NCBI RefSeq assembly: GCF_003432485.1
Contig: NZ_QVNQ01000009.1
Location: 248,001 to 312,000 of the forward strand
DNA length: 64,000 nucleotides
Direction of reading: 5' to 3'
DNA from: Actinomadura spongiicola
GTDB taxonomy: Bacteria; Actinomycetota; Actinomycetes; Streptosporangiales; Streptosporangiaceae
Below, piece after piece: positions 42,797 through 52,119 of the stretch. Position 1 is the first letter of the stretch. Each line of letters begins with the position of its first letter. Below the pieces are notes generated by a model. The model had not been told where the DNA came from, did not search any database, and worked only from the letters and a program-made list of their open reading frames with translations. The translations under genes and the position numbers were made by a program.

Positions 42797-43306
42797 ATGA
42801 CCAGCGCGCAACTGCTCACCGACGCCTTCGACCGGATTCGGGAGGAGGTCCACAGCGCCGTCGACGGGCTCACCCCCAAGCAGCTCGCCTACCGCGCCGA
42901 CGAGGCGGCGAACACGATCGCCTGGCTCGTCTGGCATCTCACCCGCGTCCAGGACGACCACATCGCCGGCGTCGCGGGCACCCCGCAGGCGTGGACGGAC
43001 GACGGCTGGGCCGGGCGGTTCGGTCTGCCGTTCGACCCGTCCGACACCGGATACGGCCACACCGTCGACGAGGTCGCCTCGGTGCGGGTGGAGTCGGCGG
43101 ACCTGCTGACCGGCTACCACGACACCGTGCACGCCAGGACCGTCGAGTACGTCGGCACACTCAGGGACGCCGACCTCGACCGCGTCGTGGACCGCTCCTG
43201 GGACCCGCCGGTCACGCTCGGCGTCCGGCTGATCAGTGTCGTCTCCGACGACCTTCAGCACGCCGGGCAGGCGGCGTTCATCCGCGGACTCGTCCAGCGC
43301 GCCTGA
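42797..43306 (+). CDS. DinB-fold protein (DUF664/mycothiol-dependent type)
   Basis: A 169-residue four-helix DinB/YfiT-like protein. Metal-ligand His candidates are in WLVWHLTR, a middle YHDTVHART, and C-terminal DDLQHAGQAAF, the usual His triad. Many actinobacterial members are mycothiol-dependent transferases or detoxification enzymes. The ATG at 42797 gives the normal length. Its 3' end overlaps the convergent glycosyltransferase by 29 bp. Confidence 0.85.
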   Translation: MTSAQLLTDAFDRIREEVHSAVDGLTPKQLAYRADEAANTIAWLVWHLTRVQDDHIAGVAGTPQAWTDDGWAGRFGLPFDPSDTGYGHTVDEVASVRVESADLLTGYHDTVHARTVEYVGTLRDADLDRVVDRSWDPPVTLGVRLISVVSDDLQHAGQAAFIRGLVQRA

Positions 43307-44615
43307 GGGCCGCGCCGTCGGCGAGCAGCCGCGACCACTGGGGCCCGATGTGGTCGAGGTCGTGGGCGCGCGCCGACCGGACGGCCCGCTCGCCGAGCCG
43401 GTCGCGCAGCTCGGGTTTCGTGATCAGCTCACGGAGGGCGGTGGTGAGCGCGGCGGTGTCGCCCGGCGGGACGAGCAACCCGTCCTCCCCGTGGTCGATC
43501 AGTTCGGCGGGGCCGTGCGGGCAGTCGAACGACACCACCGCCAGGCCCATCCCCATCGCCTCGATGATCACCATCGGCATGCCCTCGCGGCGGGACGACA
43601 GCGCGTAGATCGAGGCGCGGGCCATCTCGCCGTGAAGGTCACGGGTGACGGGGAGCAGCTCGACCCGTCCGGTGAGGTCGAGCTCGTCGATCAACGCGAG
43701 CAGCCGGTCGCGGCGCGCTCCACGACCGAAGATCCGCAGCGTCCAGTCGGGGTGCTCGGCGGCGAGCGGCGCGAAGGCGCGGATGAGCGTGTCGAAGCCC
43801 TTGTTGGCGACGAGCCGTCCGGCGGCCAGCACGACCTTGTCCTCGCGCCGGGACGGTGGTCCCGGCAGCGGCGGCGCGGCGTTCGGGATCCGCACGACGC
43901 GGACGCCGGACCCGGCGAGGGCCCGCTCGTATCCGGCGCGGGCGGCCTCGGTGAGGACGGCGAGGACGCTCAGCCGCCGGTACCCCCGGACGACCTGGCG
44001 GTGCAGCGCGGGCTGGTAGGACTCCAGGCTCATGTGGTCCTGGCCGATCGTGACGACGCCGCGGGGCGCGAGCTCCGCCGCCAGCAGGACGAGCGAGGGG
44101 CGGGTGCCGACGACGACGTCGGCGGGCGTACGGTACAGGGCGCGCAGGAGACACACGTCCGACCAGAGGCTCATGAGCCGGAAGGACGCCTCGTCCACCG
44201 GGGTCAGGACGCTCGGCAGCCGGGCCAGAAGTCGCGCCGCGACGTTCTTCGGAGCGAAACGGTCGTCGGCGTAGGTCAGTCGCGCGTCGCCTGGGATGGT
44301 GAAGAACGGGCGCCTGCTCCTCCGCAGCGCGCTGACGATCTCGATGTCGTGGTCGCGGGTGAGGTGCCCGCACAGGTTCAGCACGGTGCGGATCGTCCCT
44401 CCGGTCCCGTGCGCGTTCTGCAGCAGGACACGGACGCGGAGCCGTTCACCCGGTCGCGGGGCGCGCCGCCAGCGCAGCGGGCGCAGGGCCCACAGCGTCA
44501 CGCGGCGCGCGGCGCGGTGCACGCCGCGCCGGACGCGGCGCCGCAGCCTGGGCCGACGGCGCCCCGACGACGGTGGTAATGACTCGTGCGCTGACTCGTT
44601 CACCGGGTCCCCCAT
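43278..44615 (-). CDS. Glycosyltransferase family 4
   Basis: A 445-residue GT-B glycosyltransferase. The N-terminal acceptor half is preceded by a long arginine-rich tail, and the C-terminal donor half has AAGRLVANKGFDTLI and a retaining EX7E-type block (SSRREGMPMVIIEAMG). It probably extends a cell-envelope glycan or teichoic-type polymer. The neighbouring L,D-transpeptidases also point to envelope work. Cytoplasmic or membrane-peripheral. Confidence 0.87.
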   Translation of the reverse strand: MGDPVNESAHESLPPSSGRRRPRLRRRVRRGVHRAARRVTLWALRPLRWRRAPRPGERLRVRVLLQNAHGTGGTIRTVLNLCGHLTRDHDIEIVSALRRSRRPFFTIPGDARLTYADDRFAPKNVAARLLARLPSVLTPVDEASFRLMSLWSDVCLLRALYRTPADVVVGTRPSLVLLAAELAPRGVVTIGQDHMSLESYQPALHRQVVRGYRRLSVLAVLTEAARAGYERALAGSGVRVVRIPNAAPPLPGPPSRREDKVVLAAGRLVANKGFDTLIRAFAPLAAEHPDWTLRIFGRGARRDRLLALIDELDLTGRVELLPVTRDLHGEMARASIYALSSRREGMPMVIIEAMGMGLAVVSFDCPHGPAELIDHGEDGLLVPPGDTAALTTALRELITKPELRDRLGERAVRSARAHDLDHIGPQWSRLLADGAALRRAGRVRG

Positions 44616-44665
44616 CGCTGGTGGCGGCCGTGCCCGCCTTCTTCCCGCCGAGGGGGCCGGTCAAC

Positions 44666-45901
44666 TCATCCCGTGGTCACGGATCGGTCGAGCGCGCTTC
44701 CCTTGACCCACTGGCTCCACGACATCTGGTAATAGCTCCAACCGTTCAACGGTTCGAGCCGGCGCTTGGTGCCGGTCACGATCACCGGGTCGCCGCGGTA
44801 GGACCAGTTGTAGAACCAGCGGGCGTCCTTGGGCGGGGAGTTGAGGCAGCCGTGGCTGACGTTCTGGCGGCCCTGCGCCCAGACGGTGGCGGCCATCGAG
44901 TGGACGTACTCGCCGGTGTCGGAGATCCGCACCGCGTGCGGGATCACCTCCCGGTAGCCGCCGTTCTTCTTGTCCTTGGGGTCGACGCCCATCCACTCCG
45001 ACGTCATGATCGCCGGATTCTCCTTGCCCATGGTGAGGTGGATGCCGCTGGTGGTGAGGTAGGTGTCGACGCCGTTGACGACGCGGCCGCCCTTGCCCGC
45101 GCTGATGGGCCAGCTGCGGACCTTGGTGCCGTTCCTCATGGCGACCGCCCGCTTCGTCTTGGTGCTGACGCGGAGGATGTGTTCGTCGCCGATGCGGAAC
45201 CTGCGGTTGTAGTCGGACGTGCCGTAGGTCTTCTTGCCCGCCTTCACGCCGGCCAGCTTCGCCGAGAAGGTGATCTCCTGGTTGGGCCGCCAGTACTCGC
45301 CGTTCTTCGTCCGGAAGATCACCGTGGTGTCGTTGACCCAGTGCCAGGCGCCGGTGGCGGGCTTGGTCGACTTGACGTCCAGGACCTTCTCGACGGCCTT
45401 CTTGTCGGCCACGCCGCGGTTGAACACGACCCGGATCGGCATGCCGACCCCGACCTTCTCGTTCTTGCTCGGCGTGATGTCGATGATGCCGAGTTCCTTC
45501 GGCGCCTTGAGCGTGGCGAACGTGGCGCTGACCGTGGCCGTCTTGCCCTTGGGGTTCGTGGCGACGGCGGTCACCTGGTACTTGGCGCCGGGACGCAGCG
45601 TCCGGGACTTCCAGCTGGTCTTGTCGGCCGCCATCTCGCCGTCGACGGGCTTGCCCTTGAGCATGACGGCGACCTGCTGAAGCGTGCCGCCCGCCGCGGT
45701 GACGACGACACCGTCCTCCGGTCTCGCCTTGGTGTTGCCGTTGCCCGGACTGATCGTCACCTGGGGAAGCGCCGCGTCGGCCTTCTCGCCGACGGTGACG
45801 CCGCCTTCCTTCTCTCCGCCGTTGCAGGCCGTCGTGAGCAGCAGTAGGGCACCGGCCATCCCCGCGCTTGCTCGAACCCCTGCGGAAACCCTCCGCTGCA
45901 C
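44666..45901 (-). CDS. L,D-transpeptidase lipoprotein (Ldt, YkuD domain)
   Basis: A 411-residue lipoprotein (LLLLTTAC lipobox). Two Ig-like domains (about 45-250) precede a YkuD catalytic domain. The active-site segment reads HSMAATVWAQGRQNVSHGCLN, with the catalytic Cys in SHGC. It makes 3-3 cross-links in peptidoglycan, like LdtMt2. The GTG at 45901 has GGGAGG upstream. A paralogue lies next to it at 46031-47206. Confidence 0.91.
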   Translation of the reverse strand: MQRRVSAGVRASAGMAGALLLLTTACNGGEKEGGVTVGEKADAALPQVTISPGNGNTKARPEDGVVVTAAGGTLQQVAVMLKGKPVDGEMAADKTSWKSRTLRPGAKYQVTAVATNPKGKTATVSATFATLKAPKELGIIDITPSKNEKVGVGMPIRVVFNRGVADKKAVEKVLDVKSTKPATGAWHWVNDTTVIFRTKNGEYWRPNQEITFSAKLAGVKAGKKTYGTSDYNRRFRIGDEHILRVSTKTKRAVAMRNGTKVRSWPISAGKGGRVVNGVDTYLTTSGIHLTMGKENPAIMTSEWMGVDPKDKKNGGYREVIPHAVRISDTGEYVHSMAATVWAQGRQNVSHGCLNSPPKDARWFYNWSYRGDPVIVTGTKRRLEPLNGWSYYQMSWSQWVKGSALDRSVTTG

Positions 45902-46030
45902 TACGACCTCCCGAACCCGCCGTCTATCAGGGAGACATTAGCGACAAAATTCAAGGATCATGTCATGACCGTGGCTTTTGGCGGGTGTCCGAGATCAAAG
46001 CGTTGCAAGAGATGCTGGTGGGACGGGGGT

Positions 46031-47206
46031 TCATCGCAGTGCGCTACCCTGCCGCCACTCGTCGTAGGAGAGCTGCCAGAAGCCCCAGCCGTTGTCCGGC
46101 TCGAACTCGCGGTTCGTCCCGGTCAGCTTGAGGACGTCGCCGCGCTGCATGACGTCGTAGAACCACTTCGCGTTGGCGGGGCTGACGTTCAGGCAGCCGT
46201 GGCTGACGTTCACCGACCCCTGCGAGCCGACCGACCAGGGCGCCGAGTGCACGTACTGGCCGCTGTTGGAGAAGCGGACCGCGTAGTTGACGACCTGCTT
46301 GTAGTAGCCCGCGTCGCCCGGCTTCCGGCCGGGGGACGTCATCGTGACGGGGTTGCCCTTCTCCATCAGCAGGTGGACACCGCTGGTGGTGGTGTACTCG
46401 CGGGTCTGCCCGTTGCCCGCGCTGAACGGGACGGTGCGCAGCTTCTTGCCGTCCCGCGTCACGGTCATGTGGTGCCCGTCGATGTCACCGGTGGTGACCT
46501 GCGCGGCGCCGATGGTGAGGGTGGCCTGCTCGTCCTCGGCCCCGTACACGCCGCCGCCCGCGTTCACGCCCGCGAGGCTCGCGTGGAACCGGACGGTCTG
46601 GTGCGGCTGCCAGTACGTCTTCGTCCGGTAGACGACCTGGTCGGCGGAGATCCACCGCCACGAGCCCTCGACCGGCTTGTCCGGCGTGACGCGCAGGGTC
46701 CGCTCCACGGCGGCCTTGTTCGCGACCGGACGGTCGAACCGGACGATGATCGGCATGCCGATCCCGACCTTCTCCCCCTTGACGTTCGGCGTGACGTCGA
46801 CGATCGACAGGGTCTTGTCCGCCTTGAGCGTGGTGAAGGAACTCGTCACGGTGCGGGTCTTGCCGTCGTCGCGGGCCTGCGCCGTGACGGTGTAGGACGT
46901 TCCGGGCGTCAGCGTCCGGGTGGACCGCCACGTCCGGCGACCGCCGTCGAACTTCCCGGTGATGGTGGCGCCCTGGCCCTGCACGGTGACGTTCTGCAGT
47001 TTGCCGTCCGAGAGCTTCACCTCGATGGTCCCGTCCGGTCGGACCTGGGCGGTCCCGTTGGCCGGCGTGATCGTCACGGCGTCGGCCGCGTCGCCCGAGG
47101 CCAGCTTGCCCTCACCGCCGATCGCGCAGCCGGTCACGCCGCCGACCGCGAGCACCGCCGCGCCCGCGCCACCGGTCAGCACCAGCCTGAATCGCCCATC
47201 GATCAC
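46031..47206 (-). CDS. L,D-transpeptidase lipoprotein, second copy
   Basis: A 391-residue paralogue of the adjacent transpeptidase with a lipoprotein signal (GGVTGC), Ig-like domains and catalytic YVHSAPWSVGSQGSVNVSHG-type active site. The GTG at 47206 is preferred because GGGGGAG precedes it; an ATG at 47221 is also possible. Acts outside the membrane on tetrapeptide stems. The pair probably arose by tandem duplication. Confidence 0.9.
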   Translation of the reverse strand: MIDGRFRLVLTGGAGAAVLAVGGVTGCAIGGEGKLASGDAADAVTITPANGTAQVRPDGTIEVKLSDGKLQNVTVQGQGATITGKFDGGRRTWRSTRTLTPGTSYTVTAQARDDGKTRTVTSSFTTLKADKTLSIVDVTPNVKGEKVGIGMPIIVRFDRPVANKAAVERTLRVTPDKPVEGSWRWISADQVVYRTKTYWQPHQTVRFHASLAGVNAGGGVYGAEDEQATLTIGAAQVTTGDIDGHHMTVTRDGKKLRTVPFSAGNGQTREYTTTSGVHLLMEKGNPVTMTSPGRKPGDAGYYKQVVNYAVRFSNSGQYVHSAPWSVGSQGSVNVSHGCLNVSPANAKWFYDVMQRGDVLKLTGTNREFEPDNGWGFWQLSYDEWRQGSALR

Positions 47207-47391
47207 AACAAACTCCCCCATAGCCCAAGGCTTCACCCCAAGCCGGTGAATCCAACTGTGAAAGGAGACGCCACGGCCGGACCGGAAGTTCGGGCCGAAC
47301 GGCAGGAAAATCGCCGGTCAGGCCGTATCGGTCATGTGGCGTCGGTCACGGGACCTCGGTCATGGGCGGTGCGGGCGCGGGGCGGGGCGGG

Positions 47392-48162
47392 TCAGGACGC
47401 GGCGGGCTCGTGGTTCACGCGGCGCACCACGCGCTTGAAGCCCCACACCGAGACGGCCACGCCGATCGCGCCCAGTCCGGCGACGATGCCGGTGCGGACC
47501 CACAGGTACATGCCGATCGACTCGTTGAACAGCATCCAAAGGCTCACGGCCACGTTCGTGAACAGGACCATCGACCACAGCAGCGAGATCCGCAGGAAGA
47601 ACTGGTGCACCCGCGCGTGCTTCAGGAACGCCTCGGGGATCGGCGCCATGTCTCTGGCCAGTTTCATGGCCAAGGGGCGTCCGAGCGGTACCGAGGCGAG
47701 GAACGACAAGCTGATGATGAGCGTGCCGAGCGTCGGCTGCAGGAAATAGACGACCGCGCTGTGCGTCGCGGCGGCCGTCACGGCCCGGACGGTCACGCCG
47801 ACCGCGGCCAGCAGCAACATCCCCGAGACCGGGTGGCCCCGCACGAAGCGGTAGATGATGCCGCCGTACACCCAGGCGACGGCGGCGACGAGCGCGCCGT
47901 TCAGCCCGAGCAGGGTGAGCGCGGCGTAGAACACCGCGACGGGGGCGATCACCCCTTCGACGAAGCGCGGGAGCGCGTGCATCAGCAGCGCCGTCACCCG
48001 CGGCAGTTCGAACACGTGGTGGCCGCCGCCCTGCGCCTCGGCGTCCGGTGCCGTTGGCGTGGGCGTCTCCACCGCCCCGGAGGGTGCGGCGGGAGTGGTC
48101 GCCGGTCGATCCATCGAGTGTTGCGCTCCCCGATCAGTGTGCTTGGACTCGGATGTGGTCAC
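47392..48162 (-). CDS. VC0807-like integral membrane protein
   Basis: A 256-residue protein with a charged, proline-rich cytoplasmic N-terminus (about 55 residues) and five to six transmembrane helices. The central VYGGIIYRFVRGHPVSGM and FLQPTLGTLIISLSFLASVPLGRPLAMKLARDMAPIP segments are typical of the VC0807 family. Biochemical role unknown. Confidence 0.78.
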   Translation of the reverse strand: MTTSESKHTDRGAQHSMDRPATTPAAPSGAVETPTPTAPDAEAQGGGHHVFELPRVTALLMHALPRFVEGVIAPVAVFYAALTLLGLNGALVAAVAWVYGGIIYRFVRGHPVSGMLLLAAVGVTVRAVTAAATHSAVVYFLQPTLGTLIISLSFLASVPLGRPLAMKLARDMAPIPEAFLKHARVHQFFLRISLLWSMVLFTNVAVSLWMLFNESIGMYLWVRTGIVAGLGAIGVAVSVWGFKRVVRRVNHEPAAS

Positions 48163-48355
48163 GATTCCGCCCCACGGTACGTGATGAGCGGCACACGCAT
48201 GTCCGTTTTCGTGTGATCCGGTCCGTGTGCCGTCGTTCCCCCCTTAGTTCGGATCCATGCGCCGACCAGTGCGGGCGGTGGCCGGAAGCGGCCAGAGGAG
48301 GATCTGATCACAACTGTGATCCAGGCCTCACCTTCGACGGTAGCGGGTGCCCCGC

Positions 48356-49282
48356 TCAGCTCTCCGGCGGGGCGGACGAAGCGTCGCGAGCCGCGGCGTA
48401 GATGGCCCTGAGCGTGACCGCGACCGACGGGCGGCGCACGCTCGCGGCCCGGGTCACGGCGTAGACCTCCCGCGCCAGGGTGCACTCGGGGATGCGCCGG
48501 ACGGCCACGTCCTGATCACCGGCGGTGAGCGCCAGCGCGGGCAGCGCGGTGATGCCGATACCGCGCGCCACCAGGCTCAGGATCGTGTGCAGCCCCTCGA
48601 ACTCCCACGGGACGGGACGGGCCCCGCCGACGGTGTCCATGAGCCGTTCCAGGGCCTGCCGGGACGGTTCCCCGGGAGGCGCGGCCAGCCACGCCTCGTC
48701 CCGGAGCTGCTGCAGGTCGACGGGCCGTTCGGGGTCCGACATCGGGTGCCCGGCCGGGACGACCAGCACCAGCGGGTCGCGGCGCAGGTGGAAGAACTCC
48801 AGGGCCGCGGGCGACTGCTCGGGGACCTTGCCCGTCCAGTCGTCGATCAGCGCGATGTCGACCTCGCCGTTCTGCACCTGCCGGACGCCGTCGCCCGGCC
48901 GGGTCTGGCGCAGCACGAAGGTCAGGTCCGGATGCTCGCCGAGGCTCTCCGCCAGGGCGGGCGCGAAGGCGACGGCGGCCGTGGGGAACGCGGTGACGAC
49001 CACCCGTCCCATCGGCGTGTCGGAGTGCGCCGACAGCTCCGCCTCGGCGGTCTCCACGAGGACGAGGATCTCCTCGGCGCGGTCGGCGAGGCGGCGCCCG
49101 GCGTCGGTCAGCTCCGCGCTGCGGGCCGTGCGGTCCAGCAGCGGGACGCGGGCCTCCCGTTCCAGGGCCGCCAGTTGCTGCGAGACGGCCGAGGGGGTGT
49201 AGCCGAGGGCGGCGGCGGTCGCGGCGATGCTGCCGCGACGGGCGAATTCGGCGAGCAGCCGCAGGCGGCGCAACTCCAGCAT
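48356..49282 (-). CDS. LysR-family transcriptional regulator
   Basis: A 308-residue LysR protein. The N-terminal winged helix is LRLLAEFARRGSIAATAAAL, followed by an alpha-beta ligand domain. It is divergent from the aminotransferase gene (49440) across 157 bp and probably controls it. Ligand unknown. Confidence 0.9.
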   Translation of the reverse strand: MLELRRLRLLAEFARRGSIAATAAALGYTPSAVSQQLAALEREARVPLLDRTARSAELTDAGRRLADRAEEILVLVETAEAELSAHSDTPMGRVVVTAFPTAAVAFAPALAESLGEHPDLTFVLRQTRPGDGVRQVQNGEVDIALIDDWTGKVPEQSPAALEFFHLRRDPLVLVVPAGHPMSDPERPVDLQQLRDEAWLAAPPGEPSRQALERLMDTVGGARPVPWEFEGLHTILSLVARGIGITALPALALTAGDQDVAVRRIPECTLAREVYAVTRAASVRRPSVAVTLRAIYAAARDASSAPPES

Positions 49283-49439
49283 CAGTCCACCTTATGGTCA
49301 GCATCGCCGAGACTCGCTTGTAATGATGCTAAACGCGGGAAAGGATGATTTCGAGCCCGGCCGGGGCGCACAGGGATTCCGGATCTTTCACCCACCGTCG
49401 TCTTCGCCTGCCCGTTTCAGCGTGCCCTTTGGAGCATTG

Positions 49440-50792
49440 ATGCCAGCCCAGGAAGAGTCCACACAGGAAGAGTCCGAACCCGTCCGGCCGCTACCGTTCA
49501 CGCCGCGTCCCGTCGCGTTGTCGGCGACGCTCGCGGTGAACGAGGCGATCGCCCGCAAGCGCAGAGAGGGCGTCCGCGTCCTCCCGCTCGGGTTCGGGGA
49601 GGCGGGGATCCCCATCCACCCGGCCCTGACCCGCGAGCTCGGCGCGGCCGCGGACCGCGGCGGTTACGGGCCGGTCGCCGGGTCGGCCGCGCTGCGCGCC
49701 GCCGCCGCCGGATACTGGTCGCGGCGCGGCCTGCCCACCGATCCGGCCGCGATCGTGGCGGGCCCCGGCAGCAAGCCGCTGCTGTACGCGCTCCTGACCT
49801 CCCTGGGCGGCGACGTGGTGGTTCCGTCGCCGAGCTGGGTCACCTACGCGGCCCAGACGTCCCTGGTCGGCGCCGAGCCGATCCGCGTCGCCACCCCGCG
49901 CGGCGAGGGCGGCGCGCCGAGCCCGGCGCTGCTGGCCGACGCCGTGGTGCGGGCCCGGGCGCGGGGCCGTGACGTGCGGGCGGTGGTGGTGACGCTGCCC
50001 GACAACCCGACCGGGACGCTCGCGTCCGAGGACACCGTCCGGCGGGTGTGCGCCGTGGCGCGCGACCTCGGCCTGACGATCATCTCGGACGAGATCTACC
50101 GCGACCTGGTGCACGCGCCGGGACGCGCCCTGCCGAGCCCGGCCCGGTTCGCGCCGGAGCGGACGGTCGTGACGACGGCGCTGAGCAAGAGCCTCGCGGC
50201 GGGCGGCTGGCGGCTCGGCGTGGCGCGGCTGCCGGACGGGCCGTTCGGCCGCGCGCTGCGCGACAGCCTGCTGGGCGTGGCGAGCGAGATCTGGTCGAGC
50301 GCGCCCGCCCCGATGCAGCACGCCGCCGCGTACGCGTTCGCGGAGCCGCCCGAGCTCGTCGAGCACGTCGACCGGAGCCGGCGGCTGCACGCCGCCGTCA
50401 CGAGCGCGGTCGCGGACCGGTTCGCCGCTGCGGGCGCCCGCGTCACGCGGCCCGAGGCGGCGTTCTACGTCTACCCGAACTTCGGCCCGATCCGGGAAGC
50501 GCTGGCCGCCGGCCACGACGTCCGGACGGCCGCCGACCTCACGGGCCTGCTGCTGGAACGTTACGGAGTCGGCGTCCTGCCGGGCAGCTCCTTCGGCGAC
50601 CCCCCGGCCGCGCTGCGGATGCGGGTCGCGCCCAGCCAGCTCTACGGCGACGACGACGAACAACGCCTCGCGGCCCTGGCCTCACCCGCCCCGGCGTCCC
50701 TGCCGTGGATCGCGAGCGCCCTGGACCGGCTGAGCGACGTCCTCGCCGACCTGTCCGAGACCGCCACCGTCGGCGAGCCCGTTCCGGCATGA
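49440..50792 (+). CDS. PLP-dependent aminotransferase (class I/II)
   Basis: A 450-residue fold-type I aminotransferase. The PLP-Lys is in TALSKSLAAGGWRLG, the Asn in LPDNPTGT and Asp/Tyr in IISDEIYRDL. It transfers an amino group between an amino acid and a 2-oxo acid. The ATG at 49440 has GGAG upstream; the frame remains open to 49227. It is divergent from LysR. A C-terminal extension of about 50 residues after the conserved Arg region is longer than usual. Confidence 0.87.
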   Translation: MPAQEESTQEESEPVRPLPFTPRPVALSATLAVNEAIARKRREGVRVLPLGFGEAGIPIHPALTRELGAAADRGGYGPVAGSAALRAAAAGYWSRRGLPTDPAAIVAGPGSKPLLYALLTSLGGDVVVPSPSWVTYAAQTSLVGAEPIRVATPRGEGGAPSPALLADAVVRARARGRDVRAVVVTLPDNPTGTLASEDTVRRVCAVARDLGLTIISDEIYRDLVHAPGRALPSPARFAPERTVVTTALSKSLAAGGWRLGVARLPDGPFGRALRDSLLGVASEIWSSAPAPMQHAAAYAFAEPPELVEHVDRSRRLHAAVTSAVADRFAAAGARVTRPEAAFYVYPNFGPIREALAAGHDVRTAADLTGLLLERYGVGVLPGSSFGDPPAALRMRVAPSQLYGDDDEQRLAALASPAPASLPWIASALDRLSDVLADLSETATVGEPVPA

Positions 50793-50814
50793 CGCCGAAT
50801 AGCGCCCGAATTTG

Positions 50815-50899
50815 CGGAGGGTAAGGGAGTCGAACCCCTTCGAGTGTCACCTCGACGACAGTTTTCGAAACTGCTGCCTTACCGTTCGGCCAACCCTCC
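50815..50899 (-). tRNA. tRNA-Ser (anticodon CGA)
   Basis: An 85-nt gene with acceptor GGAGGGT/ACCCTCC, a 3-bp D stem typical of tRNA-Ser, anticodon loop TTCGAAA (CGA), a long variable arm and the T loop TTCGACT. No CCA is encoded. Confidence 0.9.
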
Positions 50900-50906
50900 G
50901 AGGGCC

Positions 50907-50945
50907 GCGCGGCGGGCCGTCCTGTCACGGGACGGCCCGCCGCGC
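50907..50945. terminator. Very strong hairpin between tRNA-Ser and tRNA-Ala
   Basis: A 16-bp perfect stem, GCGCGGCGGGCCGTCC with GGACGGCCCGCCGCGC. It would end tRNA-Ala transcription and separates it from tRNA-Ser. Confidence 0.8.
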
Positions 50946-50955
50946 GTAACACCGG

Positions 50956-51026
50956 TGGACCCGCAGGGAGTCGAACCCTGATCGCTTCCTTGCAAGGGAA
51001 GTGTGCTTCCGTTACACCACGAGCCC
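50956..51026 (-). tRNA. tRNA-Ala (anticodon TGC)
   Basis: A 71-nt gene. The acceptor GGGCTCG/CGGGTCC contains the G3-T70 pair that marks alanine identity. Anticodon loop CTTGCAA gives TGC. The D loop is short (AACGGAA). The T arm CAGGG-TTCGACT-CCCTG is normal. Confidence 0.85.
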
Positions 51027-51041
51027 GTCGTGCGTGTTCAG

Positions 51042-51113
51042 CAGGGGCGGTAGGAGTCGAACCCACTTTCCGCCGGTTTTGGAGACCGGCCGCCTAACCG
51101 GTGGCTCGCCCCT
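51042..51113 (-). tRNA. tRNA-Trp (anticodon CCA), atypical D arm
   Basis: A 72-nt gene. Acceptor AGGGGCG/CGCCCCT with discriminator G matches tryptophan identity, the anticodon arm CCGGT-CTCCAAA-ACCGG gives CCA, and the T arm is normal. The D-arm region (AGCCACCGGTTAGGCGG) does not form the usual 4-bp stem, leaving only a 3-bp GCC/GGC stem with a one-nucleotide linker. It may be an accessory or decaying copy. Confidence 0.75.
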
Positions 51114-51412
51114 TCGCGCTTTCGTGTTCGATTCGATGTGTCCAATGATGCGGACGTTCCACCACGGACACAAAGTGTTTTCTGCGTGAAGGCCCGGATG
51201 CGCACCGTCATCGGGCCGTGATCGACTTCGACGGGATCCGCACCCGACCCGATCGGCGCGTATAAGCGTGGTGTAAGGTCCAACGACGCGCGGGGCGAAC
51301 GTCACGAATCCACCGACGGCAGGCCAAGGGACGTCAACACCCGCTAGACCCTGGTAAACCCGTAACAGGCACGAAGTCACGCAAGTGATGAAAGAAGGCG
51401 AGGGGGCCCGCC

Positions 51413-51985
51413 ATGAGGCATGCACGGGACGGGGCTGCCGCGGCGATGAGCGCCGCCTCCAGGATCCTCGTCGCACGCGGCAAGAACGAACCGCAGGAGA
51501 TGGAGAACCCCGACGTCGCCTGGGGTCAGCGCGCCCGCGACGGCGTGTGGGTCCCCACCAGGGACGGGCAGCGGATCCACCTCGGCATCGACGTGGCCGC
51601 CGCCGACACCGTCGCGCAGATCCTCCGGCCCAGCCTCCGGGTCTTCGTCGGCGTCGACGTCGACACCGACATCGTCGCGCAGACCACCGCCAGCGGAGTC
51701 CGGCTCCTGACCGTCATCCACGGCCCCGACGCCCCCGCCGAATTCCGGTTCAACATCTCCCTCGCCGACGGGCTGGCACTGGAGTCCATGCCGTCCGGCG
51801 GCTACGACGTCGTCCACCTCCGCTACGGCGCGACCGTCGGCCGCCTCTACAACCCCTGGGCCAGCGACTCCATGTTCCGCCAGGTGAAGGCCGACTACAC
51901 CCTTGAGGGAACGGCCGTGACGATGCGCGTCCAGCACTCCGACGCCTACTACCCGGTCGTCGCCGACCCCAACTACGAACGCTGA
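51413..51985 (+). CDS. Hypothetical protein ending in a YPVVADPNYE motif
   Basis: A 190-residue protein with a short basic N-terminus, no clear signal peptide, and a beta-rich body that resembles the N-terminal propeptide-like regions of large actinobacterial secreted proteins. In those, a similar (Y/F)PVxxDP segment is followed by more domains. Here the protein stops just after DPNYER, so it is a stand-alone or truncated version. Function unknown. It is divergent from the tRNA cluster. Confidence 0.65.
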   Translation: MRHARDGAAAAMSAASRILVARGKNEPQEMENPDVAWGQRARDGVWVPTRDGQRIHLGIDVAAADTVAQILRPSLRVFVGVDVDTDIVAQTTASGVRLLTVIHGPDAPAEFRFNISLADGLALESMPSGGYDVVHLRYGATVGRLYNPWASDSMFRQVKADYTLEGTAVTMRVQHSDAYYPVVADPNYER

Positions 51986-52119
51986 CACGACCCCCGATCA
52001 CGCGTACGCGTCGACACGACGGATTCTCGTCATAAGGTTGGTGCCACGGGCCGCGTCCCCGCCCCCGGCACCGCCGCCGGGCACACGATCGCCCCCGGGT
52101 CCCCGAGACTGGAGTCCCT

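Noticed and set aside
50815..51113. tRNA cluster as an integration (att) site
   Set aside because: No integrase gene and no direct repeat of a tRNA 3' end were found in the window.
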